Shown one piece after another: positions 1 to 12,934 of a DNA stretch of 64,000 nt (positions within the stretch are counted from its first letter, which is position 1; every line of letters begins with the position of its first letter). The position numbers and the translations under genes are program-made. This DNA is from Epiperipatus broadwayi. Lineage: Eukaryota; Onychophora; Udeonychophora; Euonychophora; Peripatidae. The DNA lies in contig JAQFVV010012529.1 of NCBI GenBank assembly GCA_028023455.1, positions 1,426,001 to 1,490,000 on the forward strand, in the 5' to 3' direction. The notes below the pieces were generated by a model. That model made no database searches and was not told the DNA's origin. It was given only the letters and a program-made list of their open reading frames with translations.

Positions 1-2245
1 GAGACCACTGTACTGTCATCTATCTCATCATTATTGTAAAGCCTGCATGCGAAACTCACCCAACCAATGAACAGTATTTCTGTTCTTTTATTTTAATTAA
101 ATCATTCGATTCTTATTTATTAAATATATTTAAAATTAGTATTGTTTAATGTGTTTTCTCACAATCTATTCCAAATCATCCCAATCTTTAGTAATATACT
201 TATGCATTATCTAATTAAGTCTAGAGTGTTGAGTCATTTAGTTATAGTTAATTTATTAATTGTTTCCTTGAGTCTCATGTTCCACCCTTTTCTCAGCCGA
301 CTCGCAAAAGAAATTGAGACTGAGTGTAACCTCATAATGTCATCCACAGGGTATTAAATCATGGAGTGCTGGTGAATGAGTTGAAGTTGGTCAGATTTGA
401 GATCTCACCATCTCGGTCTGGTTAGCTTTATTAAGTTTTACACGAATTCTGGATTTTGTTATGTGGATGCATAAATATGACCATTACATTATTGAATTAG
501 ACTATTAGAATTAGCTTTTTTACAATTTATTTGCTATTTCTATTAGCAACTAGATTCATGGGTTACTTTTTAAATGATATATTATTCTAATTGTCTTCAA
601 ATGTATATATATCTATATAACAATTATTTGTTGAAAACTTACATCTACCATCAGTTTAAAAGTATACAAAATTATAATAAAATTTATGGTGAACTTTAAG
701 CCTTAGGCTCTCATTTTAACTTATTGAGATAGGAAAGGCACTGCAATGCAACTCTTTCCTTCAGCTGACTACTATTGATCTCAGCCTAAGAGTGATTGTA
801 TCTTTTATTTATGATGTATATATATTTGCACAGGTGTAATATTTTTTAATCCTTTTTATTTTTATTTACAGTTTTTGGTTTCCTGGATTTAACTGGCTTG
901 TTTATTTTATGTTTTTAATTATTTAATTAATTTTTTTAATGTTGATTAAATCTATTGTTCTTTTATTCTTTTTTATGCTTATATTAATTATAATCTAAAT
1001 TTTTTAACTTTTTAAGTTATTTAATTTTTTCACATTAAATATTATTTATTTTATTATATATATTATGCAGTGTACACTTCTATTTTTTAAAAAATATATA
1101 TTATGTTAAATATATTTCAATTGTGATTATTGGATAAAAAAAATGACATAAAATTACAACATAAGCATAAATATTCAGTTCTTTAACATGGATTGACCAG
1201 TCTTACAATTCATTTATTCAGATATCAATGAGTAGAATGCATTGATAATGTTAAAAAAATAAGCAATGCAATGCATTTGGTTTATTGACATCTGAATTGC
1301 AAAACGGAGCTTGAAAGTAAAATTTAAAATATATTTAACTTTTTTTTTTGGCAGTTCCATTTCAGAACCTTTTCATCTTAGGCCCTGTGTCTGCACATCT
1401 GCCTAATTATAATATGGAAAGTTTACATTGTTTTGTTATCTACTTGTTTATTTTTTAAGTTCTTGTTATTAATAACTATTAAGCAGCAGTGATATAAGTT
1501 GATATTAGCAATAGCTAATTATAGTTGTATTAGTAGCAAAACTTCATTTCACAATGTGTGTGTTGCAAATTTTATGAGTAGGCTGGCAGAATTTCTTTCA
1601 TATATTGCATCAGAGCAACCTCGGTTTTCTAATAATGCATATCTAGCATCATTTGTAAGCATTAAAACAATAGATTGTACACTTTTACTTCTTTATATGA
1701 TGATTCACCATAGCAATCATTATCAATTTGTAACTACTATTTCATAAACAATTAACTATTTGATATAATGATCTTTAAAAACTATCTATCATTTTTCAAA
1801 ATGGTGATCATTTTATAATACTGTTGACATAATATGATATTGGTATCATAAAAGTAATATATCTTCTTTATAAAATGAAATTGCAAGATTCACATCAAGA
1901 AAAAAATCAGTTTTATTCATTGAGTATGTTTAAAAAAATTTTATTCATATATAGTAACAAAGAAAATAACAATTCAAAAAAATGTTATATCAGTTAATTA
2001 AAGTGTGATTTATTTAAGTGAACATGTGTTATAAAAGTTTGATCATATGTATTTATGCACACACTCGAATTGATAGAATAACTTTGTGTGATAGAATAAA
2101 TTTGTGTAAGAACATTAATGTACATTTTTATTTTAAAATGTAAAAAAGTAAACTTTATAGACAAATTCCTTATCTTTTGTGTGAGATTATTTTAAAACTT
2201 TGTAGAACAATATCTAATCTACAAGGTTTTATTATTATTTTGTCC
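1..2245. other. AT-rich noncoding DNA
   Basis: No convincing exon or element is visible here. The short open frames (for example 142-357 and 1499-1747) are low-complexity, lack family motifs and lack supporting splice or promoter context. Slightly less AT-biased patches at about 290-430 and 700-800 could be eroded repeats, but they could not be assigned. Confidence 0.6.
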
Positions 2246-2249
2246 ATGT

Positions 2250-2322
2250 GTCAAAGCATCGGCCGGGAAGCTGCTTGTAAGGCATTGTGCTGACCACTCG
2301 GCCACCAATGCTTTTCAGGTTT
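2250..2322 (-). repeat. tRNA-derived SINE head (Ser/Leu-like A box)
   Basis: On the minus strand the segment reads GGTGGCCGAGTGGTCAGCAC, which contains a good RNA polymerase III A box of the type found in tRNA-Leu/Ser (TGGCCGAGTGG). No canonical B box follows and the segment does not fold as a whole tRNA, so it is better read as a truncated SINE head than as a working tRNA gene. It is clearly richer in GC than its surroundings. Confidence 0.5.
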
Positions 2323-2519
2323 TAAATTTTAATCTGTTGTATTAAAAAGTTAAAGATTGTAATAAAAGTAATTAGTTGGGTATGTTAAGAATTTAATTAG
2401 TTATTAAAAATAATATATTATCTGGAGTTATTTTTATTTAATGCTGATTCTAAATGTTTCCAAGAAAATAGGTGGGCAAAAATAGAATTGGAATATATAT
2501 GTAAGCTAAAAAATTTAGC

Positions 2520-3010
2520 ACTATCATTCAGCTTTCACTTTTCTTCAATTCCTTAGTGAACACGGACTACTATTATTAAACACTTTTCAGGATTAAAAGT
2601 TCCAGTTACATCACTGCTCATCAATACTCAGTCTTGCAAACAGGAATCTATGGTAGTGGTTACCTGCACTTACCGTGAGATATGCGGCTCATTTAAAAGA
2701 AACCAAGCAGTCACCAGAAAAATGAAAGGACCGACCAGTTCCAGCATTTACATTAATAGTATGTATGGCTAAAGGCTACCCCAAAAATGAACTCACCTCT
2801 TCTGGTATAACTCTAATTCCCATTATGGTATAAATTACTGTCCCAGCCCATCTGCTGCTTTTGCTGATCAACAACCTGGACACCGAAATGTCTTTCTCAA
2901 CTACCCACTAAAGAAATGACACGTGTTTGAACACTCTATTAAAGTACGTTCTCCAAAATCCAAAGTCTCTGCAGCATAAAAGCCTCCTGGTAAAATGTGC
3001 GAACTTTATT
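2520..3010. other. Unassigned GC-raised island
   Basis: Composition changes abruptly from about 25% GC to near 40% over roughly 480 bp. Both strands have interrupted stretches that look protein-like but no frame stays open and no motif was recognised. It may be a decayed transposon coding region or an untranslated exon. I could not decide between these. Confidence 0.4.
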
Positions 3011-3640
3011 TATCCAATAAATAATCTTTAGTCATTATAGTTTGATAAAACATACGTTTATTATAAAATTATTTTTCTTCAGTTTAAAATAAATAATTTA
3101 TAACTAATGTGTATAGTTAAGTTAATATTTTATGTTTTCCATTAATTTCCCTCTATGGATGAGTTATTAGTTTATTTTTCTTTTAATAATTAATTCGTAA
3201 ATAAATGTTAATCAAATATTTTATATAAATACTCATTTAGAAATCATTATTTACAAATGTTCTGCAAATTTAAGAAATGATAGATAAAGTTTATTATTGT
3301 AGCAGGAGAACTACTTATTTAGATTCTCGCTTATTAAGAATTAATTCTTAAGAAAGTTGTCTAATGACTTTAATAGCTTATTTTATATAGCTATGCATTT
3401 ATTAATTGTTAAATTTAAGAAACAGTAGCTGCTTTAAATATTTAGTTTGTGCAATTGACTTTAATTTAATGAAAGTGTTTGTTAGATTATTTTGTTAGGA
3501 GGTTATTAGAAAGTTATGTGTGTATGATATGTATTTATCCACCTTTAGAATTTTCAAGATTTACCTGAGCCTTCATTACTTTTGTCTTTGGCAGCTATGT
3601 CTCTGTCCAAAGAGTGATATATATATATGATTTTAACATA
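3010..3640. other. AT-rich noncoding DNA
   Basis: Nothing beyond AT-rich sequence was recognised. Confidence 0.6.
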
Positions 3641-3642
3641 AA

Positions 3643-3860
3643 TTTTTGAATAGTTGTCTGTCTTTATCTTGCCCTGATTAGTACGGCTATCGGTGCCTTC
3701 CATTTTGTCACCACTATATCCAGTGTAAATCTTTCAGCCTCTATCGGCAAAGTCTCCAACAAGCTACAAACTACTTCTCAATGTTTAGAATTATCCATAT
3801 TACTACCACAGTTAGGTCAGTCAGAGTTATTATTGTGGAGGTCGGCTTATGAATAATCCC
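3643..3860. other. Unassigned GC-raised segment with short open frame
   Basis: A segment of higher complexity. One plus-strand frame is open for about 65 codons and ends at the TAA near 3854. It is hydrophobic at its start and rich in Ser/Thr/Leu. No upstream acceptor and no family motif were found. It could be the end of an element-encoded protein or chance. Confidence 0.25.
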
Positions 3861-5823
3861 TCATTTATTACTTTTGTACTATTCGTTATCAGCTCTGATT
3901 ATTTTGGACAAGGTTGGCACACACAAATGTAAGACAAAATATGAGTTCTAAATTAATTGAGATCGTAAGTTTATGACTTTGATATTATTTCGTTAAAGTA
4001 GTTGCATTTCCATTTAAAGAACTATTGGAGCAAAAGGCAATTGAGATACGATTTTTTAATTAAATCTAAACCAGGAGTGGATTAGTTAGTTAACAAAACA
4101 ATCCATAATTGAAATTAATCGATAGTAAATTATATTTATTGGTTTTTATTTTATATGTTATATTTTTATTTTAGCAATTAATAAATATAATTTTGCTTAT
4201 TTAAAATTGTCTGCCATTTGTTTGTTGTTATCTGTCTATCAATTGTTTAATAATTAATTATATGCCTCATACTCTAAAGTTGAGCTAGCTTTAGCGATTA
4301 TTATATCTATAAAAAAAAAAAAATGTCTGGATTATTGTATATTCATTCACAACAAAATATATTTTCCAAACTGGTAGACTAGTTTGATAGCGCCCTCAAG
4401 TGATTGGATGTATGTGTCTGGTACAATATCTATATATACTGTATAAGTTAGTGTCTTTACTGTCATAAAGTATATTATTATATATGTAATATTTACTACT
4501 ATCTACAGGGAACCTTGAAACCTAATCTGTTGATGCAATAGTCCGACTGTGTATATAATATACACTTTGTTGTAAAAAGAAATATAAACAAAGCAGCATA
4601 TAAGATATTATCTGGTTAAGTCAACACTAGATCAGGTAGACGCTTTAGGGCTCTCTTATGAAAAAAATGTCTCATATCTATGTATTAAAGTTTGTCTTTA
4701 CATCGAGTCAAGAGTTTGAAACTTTCTATGGAAAAAATTGATTTGTAATAGCAATGAGTTCATTGTTATGTTGAAAATAAGAAAGCATACCACTGTATTT
4801 TAAGTTTTGCCAACAGAAATTTTATTTTTTGATTCCATAGATTTACTTTGTAATGACTACATATATTAATTTAGAGGAAGGTCATAACAATATTTTTATG
4901 TTGTAATTCGAAAATTTGAATTTTGTAAAATAATATTATTTTAAGTGTGTCCTAAAAGAATAATTAAAAAAAAAATTGTACAATTTTGACTACATAATTT
5001 GTAATTGAGGAAAAGGTCTGTCTCATTTTTAAAGAAAGAATTTGACAATTATTTTACTGGAGAAAGAAAAAAAAACATAATAAGTTTTGAAAATTGTTAA
5101 GTACATTTTAACAATAATAACCTTTGATGTGTCGTCTAGAGTAAAAAAAAATAGAATTGATATTGTATAAATCATGTTGAAAAGGATTGAAATCTTGTTT
5201 TGAATAAAATATATATACTACAATGTCTTGGTTTAAATTAAAAGAGATTTAGAGAAATAATGCTAAGTTGGAGAAAGTAAGTACAGTATATCATAATGTC
5301 CCTCAAGCGAGAATTAAGATTTGAAGTAAACTATATTGGTATTGAGTGAAATAAACTGTACAAATCTATATTTAAACTGAGAGATACATGATTTTATTTG
5401 AACAACATAAGCATTTAGAATTTAATTATAGTCAAGAGATTTTTGCTTTGTAAAAGGGAGAATTAAATTAAAAGAGTTATATTTTGCTAGTTTTTTTGGT
5501 CACTAAAGTCAAGATTGTGTAATGTACTTTTTACTGTTTTTTGTTTTATGGTTTAAGGCTTAGAACTATTTGAACTAATTTTAAAAGTATTGCACTTATG
5601 TATTACTGTAAGTAGAAAATATAAAATTAATTGAACGATAAATGCTATTGTAGGGCTGTCATTGAATGTAAGGTAAAAAATGATCATAATATTGAGGATT
5701 AGATACAAAATATTTTGTTGGCAATTCAAAATTGTAAATAATTAATAAAATTGTTCAGCTTGAATTTATATAAACATTTGGGTGAAGGTTATTTTTATAA
5801 GTGATAAAATATGAATATGTAAT
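3860..5823. other. AT-rich noncoding DNA
   Basis: About 2 kb of AT-rich sequence with A/T homopolymers. No coding or repeat signature was recognised. Confidence 0.6.
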
Positions 5824-6088
5824 GTTTTCCTGAAGGTTTTAATGATGGTGTTCTAGTTGTATTTTTATATTGGACTATTTCCATAATCTAATATGAGTAT
5901 TGAATGTCTTTAGAAAAATTTAACTTTTATTTAAATATTCCAAATACATTCAACTGTTAGTAATAGCACATCAAACAGGTTAGTATATGCATAACGTTTC
6001 GAGAGGTATTATTCTCCCCTCAAAAACATTCAGTACTCATATTAGATGATGGAAATAATCCATTATAAAATACAACTATGAATATGTA
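5824..6088 (-). repeat. Dispersed repeat family A, copy with inverted end
   Basis: 5824-6021 is the reverse complement of the element at 51475-51658, with the same order of blocks. The minus strand carries CTCTCGAAACG next to a GAGGGG...CCTCTC hairpin. Positions 6029-6088 then repeat the segment 5855-5912 in inverted orientation, so the ends of the unit face each other. Related sequence also occurs at 48900-49040. The family appears to be a SINE body; see the tRNA-headed copy at 51356-51658. Confidence 0.65.
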
Positions 6089-6354
6089 AGCATATCAACA
6101 GTTAGTTTTAATTAGTGATTTTATTTTATCTCATGTGATATATCCAGTAATTTAAATTAAGATATTTAAAATACAGTCATATGCATTAGACACATGAGTA
6201 TCAGTGTTGTTTCACATGTATATTTGGGCACATTATAATTATGAAAAGTTATGTGTGTGCATACTATTCATTTTTACTGATTTATATGTTTGATTCTTTA
6301 AAAAAAGTTGATTGTATGTCATAGTTCTGTAATGGTCAAACATATATAATTTGC

Positions 6355-6480
6355 TAACAAGACCGAGAGACCAAGCAGGTGCTCTCAAACAATATGTATA
6401 GGGCTATTTCTATCCTCATGATCCTAGTTTAAATCCCTGCCTAGACTTCCTAGTCTTTACTACATATTTAACACACTTGA
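6355..6480 (+). repeat. Probable tRNA-derived SINE fragment
   Basis: A B-box-like block, AGTTTAAATCCCTGC, lies at about 6427-6441. An A-box-like block, GACCAAGCAGGT, lies about 55 bp upstream, which is close to tRNA spacing. The surrounding sequence does not form a full cloverleaf. The tail is AT-rich. Confidence 0.4.
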
Positions 6481-9257
6481 AATTAGCACATTCTTCCTAT
6501 TTTTATATAGTTCTGCTTAGCTCAATGATATGTACAGACTCTTAACTATTATTTAATCTTTATTATATGATTCCAATCAGCAGTGAGATAGACAATGTTA
6601 GTGTTTATTAATAATTAATAGATTAACAAAGTGGCTTGCTTATGTACACACTAAGGTTATAGGCTATTTACTGGACTTTCAGATATATAGAATTATGGAT
6701 AATGGTAATATGCATGACTAATAAAAATAAGGGTGTCATATTATTTGTCCAAGAATATTTATCACATCATTATGGGTCAACATTAATTATATTTATGAGT
6801 TTAATATTTACCTTAAATATTAAACATTAATTATATTTCTCTATGTAGTTATTATTTTTAGGGTCTTATTGATATCTGAGCTAGATATACTGTAACATAG
6901 GGTTATGGCTAGATGCATAGGTGTATACATAATAGGGAGGAATAAAAAGAAATTGCAGACTGCATTAATTATGTGTGGATCAATGGCTATCAATCAGTAT
7001 GATGGGCTTTGCTATCTAGATATATGATTCATGGAACGAATATAGATGTTCTAGACTACAGGGGTGTTCCTGCATCTAACCTTAGGTGCAACAGCTGGAA
7101 TAATATTGCCTGTGGTAAATTCATAATGAATTGATAAAGTAATTATTGAAATTTAAAAAATTTGTGATAAAAGTTCATTTTCAAAAAAAAAATAAGTCAG
7201 AAGCCAGAAGAAATTGTGACAACCGTGTTAATGCCCATGCAAAGTTACATAATTTTAATTCAGCTTAGTAAAATGTATCCTCGGAATATTATTCCTTCTT
7301 ATGAAAAAGTTTCCAGTTATTCATTATTAGTTTATATAAAATATATACTGTTTACTGTCAAAATGTCAACTGCAAAGAATTTCCATAAAGCCATTATTTT
7401 ATTTACATTGGATTATGCTTTTTAAAAAATTGTGCAAAGAAGTTTTTTTGTTTTGAATTATTTTGCCATTTAATAATGCAAAAATTGAAGTAAATATAAA
7501 TAGCTAATGATTTTAAACATTTTTTAGCATCATTTTTACAACATAACAAAATTGTTTAATTTTTTTTATAATCATAATAAGAAATTTTTAAAAAAAATTA
7601 ATTTTTTATAAATTTTTTTTAAATATTTGATAGTAAATTATATTTAAATTACTCTAATACATGATAATTTTTTAACATTTCCTATAGACTTTTATTTGAG
7701 TAAATTCATGCATTTCTGAAAATTTTCTGAGCCTGCCACTTACTATGAACCAAGAATTTCAAAATAACTATACTATATATATTTCTTATTGTTGTTTACT
7801 TGTAATAAAATTCATGACACCTTTTTAATTATTTCTCTTTTTTTTTATGTGCTTTTTGCACTAGTTTTTTTATATTTATGCAAATAGTATATAATCAACT
7901 GAAATATATTTTAAAGTGTTGATGAATATATTGTTTTCACTTTTTCCATTTTTCAGTTGTTTTCTAAGCAAAAATGGTTATAAAGTTCAAAGTGACAAAT
8001 TGAGAAAGACAAAAACATGATGATTTGAGTTTGTTTAATGTATTGAAATGTGCATATTGATTTATTAAAGATTAAATGAAAAAATGTTACTGGAGTAAAT
8101 CTTAAAATGATTAACTCTAGCATTCATAAAATGTTTTAATGTTTTTCATAGTATTGTCTGGATTGTAGAATGACTTGTGTTAACAATTTTTAAATTATTA
8201 ATGTCAAACTTATTTAAATCCAGAGAAACTTCTTGATTTGCAGTTCACAGATTACAAAACAATCTCCATAAATTAAATGTGTAATTAAGATCTTTGTTAA
8301 TCTGCATGCATATAGTTTTAGCTTTTGTATTATTTATATTCATTCTGTAAATGCACTCATTTAAAGTTATCCAATTTCAATTTTTATTATTAATTGCTTT
8401 CTTTTTTTCTGTGGATAGTTAAAAGTTATTTTTAATTTGCTGAAAAGGTTTTGATAATTTTATCTATTCTAAATTTGGATTCTTTTACTAAGTGTAAAAT
8501 TATCTAGTGAAAAAAAAAAATTCTTCAAACTACTTTCTTTTTTTTTCACCTTGGCACAAATAAATCATTGTATATATATATACATTTGTTTTAATGTTAC
8601 AAATTAAATATTTTTTGGCAGTTTTCTTGCTGGTAAGAATACACATTAAAATATTTCATTTTGTTTTAATAGTCTATTATATATAAATAGAAATTCACTT
8701 TTATAAATAAGGTTCAATCACATCCTGAATTGATCTGATGGACCATGAAAAATTTTAATGAATTTGAACAAGCATGATAAAATGTAACCTTTTAACTTAC
8801 CAAAAAATATAAAACATGGGGAAAATATTAAAATTAGTACATTAAATATTTTGGTTTAAGTCTAAATAGATATCATACAAATTACCTACATAAATCTATA
8901 GCAGTTATGTCTGTATATATTACAATTATTATTTAATAAAGTTTGAGTTCTGCTTTGAAAACATAAAATGGCAATGACTTTACTAATGAAAGTTATATGA
9001 AAGCAAACCAAAATCTTGCTTGGGGAAACTGAATATAAATATTTAAGTAGTAAATATTAAATCTTATATTTATTATTATTTGCATGATTTTTTGAAATGA
9101 ATATTAGGTACTTGTGAGTTTTCAAGTAAAGCACTGAAGATGTGTTAGTTATTAAATTAGAACAACATAAATTGATTGTTAAATTTAAAAAAAAAAGAAA
9201 TTCTGATAAATTTCATTAAAAAGCTTCATTTCATTTTTTTTTTTCTTATATTACAGT
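6480..9257. other. AT-rich noncoding DNA
   Basis: Mostly AT-rich sequence with homopolymer runs. About 6880-7110 has raised complexity and may hold an old element fragment, but none of its frames could be assigned. Confidence 0.6.
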
Positions 9258-9500
9258 GTGGGAAGCGACAAGATGCTCTTAACATTGTTGTACTTTGGTT
9301 CAATTCAATGTATTTGTTTTTGTTAGCAGTTTTTTTGGTAAATTGTCATAGTGATAAAAATTTGGAACTTTATTGTCACAGAACGTGATGCAGTGGACTA
9401 CTTCCATTGGTATGCGATCCTGCTCACCTGAAAAGTGTGTGTTAATGGGCATAATATGATTGCATGCTGCCGACATGAATAAAGTATAAAATATTGTAAT
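9258..9500 (+). other. Candidate 3'-terminal exon(s) with poly(A) signal
   Basis: A strong acceptor-like pyrimidine tract ending TTACAG (to 9257) precedes a CpG-containing segment. A second acceptor-like CACAG ends at about 9380. An AATAAA hexamer lies near 9479, in a position suitable for mRNA 3'-end formation. With a small intron between about 9291 and 9380 one frame stays open for roughly 37 codons. The peptide matches no family I know, so this may be untranslated sequence or chance. Confidence 0.22.
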
Positions 9501-9794
9501 TAATTTTCCACTATGATTTTTTTTTTTTTAAATAACAGTAATGAAAAATAAAATGCAATTATTAAATACAGCGTTTCCTAGTAGGCATTTTTTTTATAAA
9601 CATTTGGGGGGTGGGCTGAAACTAGATTTATCGAAAATCCAGGCTGCCATCTTAGTTTACCAAATATTATCACTGCTTAAGTTTTATAATACAGTTTAAT
9701 GAGAAATGGAAGTAATAAACTGTTCTATAATACAAACATATTTGAGGTATAGTGATATGATAACTATAGTTATTAAAAAACTAATATCATCATA

Positions 9795-10100
9795 ACATAT
9801 AGATACTGGACTGATTTTAGTTCTCTATAGCTACAATACAAGCAAGTTAACTTGAATTGAAAATATTAACATGTTTTTTAACTTGGGGTAATAATTTTCT
9901 AATAAAATAACAACAAAAAAAGTAAATGATGATATTAGAAAAAAGATGCAGTAGATTCAAGATACAAGTGCACTACTCCTATGTCCAAAGCTCCTCGCTG
10001 ATGAAAACCAAAAGTTAAAAACTAATATGGAGATATTGGATAGAATAATACCCCATATGGCATTTATTGATAGCTAAAACTTACATTAGGTGGAAAAAAT
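9795..10100 (+). repeat. Repeat family B copy with hammerhead-like core
   Basis: This segment aligns with the 388-bp-period repeats at 41141-42110: a shared block near 9800-9870, then the core at 9998-10030. The core has CTGATGA, a four-by-four helix (AAAC...GTTA), AAAAC and CTAATA. The corresponding helix at 41994-42013 reads AAGC...GCTA, so a G-C pair there is replaced by A-T here. The gypsy element inserted directly downstream at 10141. Confidence 0.6.
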
Positions 10101-10140
10101 ACAGTGAGAGAAAAAGAATTTGCTGCTATTACTACTGTAT

Positions 10141-11887
10141 GTATTGCAACAGGGCAGGTATAATCAAACTCTGTTGCGATAATTAAACAAATACGTATTC
10201 GTATGAACATATTATTAAAAATATATATATTATTACTAACGTATTATTAAAATATATATATATTACTTTACTAACAAAACTAATATTTACAAGTTGATGT
10301 ATAATCAACGGTCATTTGTGTGGTCGTATTGAATTGTAGATTTAGTTTTTTTCAATGAAAAAGCTCATAAAAGAGGTATGGGGGGGGGTATACATGTGCT
10401 CTGATTTTTTTTTTTTTTACCCAAACCCAGCTATATACATCGCTATGTATATGTATGAGTGCGTTTTGAATCAATTAAATATGAAAATTCACAAAATAAA
10501 AATAAAAACATTTTTGTTTGATAAACTTTTAAAAATATATATATATATTAAGTCAAAGAAAGAACTATAAATGCCAAGATGGAAGACAGTGATTTACAGA
10601 ACAATGAAAGTGACTGTTATAAAAACCTTGGAATGTCAAGTTCTAATTAAATACTAATTAGAAAAAAAAAGGTGTAAAAAGCTTTTACGGTGCATTCCAA
10701 TGAAGGCACATGGAATGTTAATTGGAAATGGAAAATGAATGAAAAGAAAGAATTAGGAGAAGGGGCAGAGTCGGCAATTCCTGATTTGAAAAGAAAGATA
10801 AATTTTATAATTAAAAAAAAAAGGGTTTAATTATTATAAATTTGGGAGTAGAAGAAAGCAGACTTTAGACTTATATACAGAAATAAGAATCCAGAGATCA
10901 ACGTTATATATCAATAAAATATGATCAGACTGGGGTAGAAACTTCAACGTGCGAGGTGTTCAAATCCTTCCCCTGAATATATAGCCATTGCCAATATCGG
11001 AGAGGGATGTCGAGCCTGGAAAATCGCCTCAATAAGTAAATGTTGGATCGTCATAAGATATGTAAAGGAATAAATAAATAAATAGAATTCAGCCATGGAA
11101 TCCGAACTTCAAAAAGTCCATTCATCGTCCAAGAACCAAAGATTTTTTCTTCACCAGGTGAATCCAATCAATTCCCCAGGTGATAACACAGGTACCTTTT
11201 TCTATTTGCATATATATGTGATTTCTTAATAAGCTTACTCCACGTGATTCAGAAAACTGTTGTTTGACCCAATTGTGAACTTAATTTTTCTTTTCTTTTG
11301 CACGGAAAGTTTGAATTATTTCCTGCTGTCATTATTAGCATAATAATTCGTCCATAATTAAATCTTCGTTGCAACATATAGCGTATTTGTGGGAGGGGGG
11401 CTTTGGTAAAGAAAGAAAAGAGTAAACTAACAAAAGGGAAAACTGATAGGAATCTTTGATAAATAATAAAGAAAAAAATTGAATTGATTTGACATACGTA
11501 AATATTAGTACTAATAAATATGTATAAAATGATCAATGGTTTTTTTTATATGTTTTGAGTTTTTTTTTTTTTTGGAAAAAAAAAGAGAGGGTTAGATCTA
11601 CTGCCGGTAATTTTATCACTGCCCTGAGAAAGCTAGCCGCAGGCCGGATCATTTTATCATCCTATTACATACTTCCATATTGTCAAGTATAATTCTTACC
11701 TACGGGTGAGATTAGCCCTTGGAGTCTTTAGTTAGACATCCATAAATATACTGTGTATGATATCGAAGAAAATTATATATGTATAGGATTTATATTTTTG
11801 TTCATACGCGTATATAGATATAGACGCTTTTACTCGCGTAAAGATGAGTACTTTAAGAAACATAGGTGAAGGGGTGGACTTGTTACA
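10141..11887 (+). repeat. 5' LTR of the gypsy element
   Basis: About 1.75 kb long and aligned along its length with 16741-18469. The termini resemble an imperfect inverted pair (TGCAACAGG near the start, CCTGTTACA or its variant at the end). The exact start is uncertain by 4 bp because GTAT occurs both as flank and before the TG. It holds a B-box-like GTGTTCAAATCC at about 10957, suggesting an older SINE was captured in the LTR. Confidence 0.92.
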
Positions 11888-11888
11888 A

Positions 11889-11906
11889 TGGCATCCCAAC
11901 GAAAGG
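11889..11906 (+). other. Primer-binding site (tRNA-Lys-like)
   Basis: TGGCATCCCAACGAAAGG starts one base after the LTR end. It begins with TGG, complementary to a tRNA CCA end, and resembles the usual tRNA-Lys(1,2) site (TGGCGCCCAACG) apart from a small insertion and substitutions. The tRNA assignment is inferred. Confidence 0.6.
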
Positions 11907-12934
11907 CTATCGAAGAGAAATAGGTCAATGAGGGAAAGAAAAATATAAGGAAATTAGCATGAATTTTTTTTTTTAAGAAAATAAATAAATATATACATAT
12001 CAGTTTTGTCAGATCATTATTGTTTTAGCTAAAAAAAAAAAAAAAATTAAGAAAACAAAGCTATATTATATTGGCAGAGTTGGATGTAGTTAATATTAAG
12101 TTTTATAAGAATGAAAAAAAAAACTTTTTAAGCTATATGAAAAATCCCAACTGAGTGCAGAATATAAAAGCATTTTCATAAAGTAATCAGTTTAGGTTAG
12201 ACTGGTTTTAAAGAACTTTCAGTTTGTTATGGATTTTTTTTTGTAAATAATGGACGTAAATGTGTTTTCTTGTTCGCGATTGATTTTTTTTTGAAATTAA
12301 AAGTAATACAGATTTTTTTTAAAAAAAGTAAACGAGTCTTTAAGTGGTTAACCTTTATAGTTAATCCATTTTAATTAGATACAAATAATTATTTGAGTTT
12401 CTACCACTTATTACTATAAGATGTCATAACTAAATAAAAATAAATAATAAATTTTTTTTATATATTAAATTAATGTTGTTTTAAAAGAAATTCGAGTAAT
12501 GAATTATATTTAATTTACACCCACACAGTAGCTATGACTTTTAATATATTTTACACTTTTTACTTTTATAATCATTTTGACAATTTCTGAATTTGAAACT
12601 AACTTTGAAACCAAGGTTTTGAAATAACAATAGTCTATCTGTACTAATTTTCAAAGCGAAGTTTTATAAAAGTGGAAAACGAGTAAGTCGAATTAGTGGG
12701 TGGGCCAAATCAGGCTACTCAAGGATTTTTATATATATATATAGGGCAGAATGTGTAAGTCGAAATAATATAGTGAAATATCAATCGGTCCATTGTAAAA
12801 GTATAAGTATATATACTTAAGAAATATTGAAGGCGTAAGGAAGTCAGAGAAGAGGGCAGCATTGTGCTTTGGGGGTTTGGAGGTTCGGAACCTAGCACAT
12901 AGAGAAAAAAATATATATACATCACATAAAGAGG
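11907..12934 (+). other. Gypsy 5' untranslated/leader region
   Basis: About 1 kb between the PBS and gag. It is AT-rich with many A/T runs and has no gag motif or long frame. The 116-residue open frame on the opposite strand here is a shadow of gag and leader sequence. Confidence 0.6.

Noticed and set aside
142-357. 71-codon open frame
   Set aside because: AT-driven, low-complexity, with no motif and no splice or promoter context. The same applies to most short frames in the window.
2250-2322. Functional tRNA gene
   Set aside because: Only an A box is convincing. There is no B box or cloverleaf, so a SINE head fits better.
11249-11536. Minus-strand frame in the 5' LTR, with a partner at 17844-18038
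   Set aside because: It recurs because the LTRs are repeats and shows no protein family features, so it is an LTR shadow.
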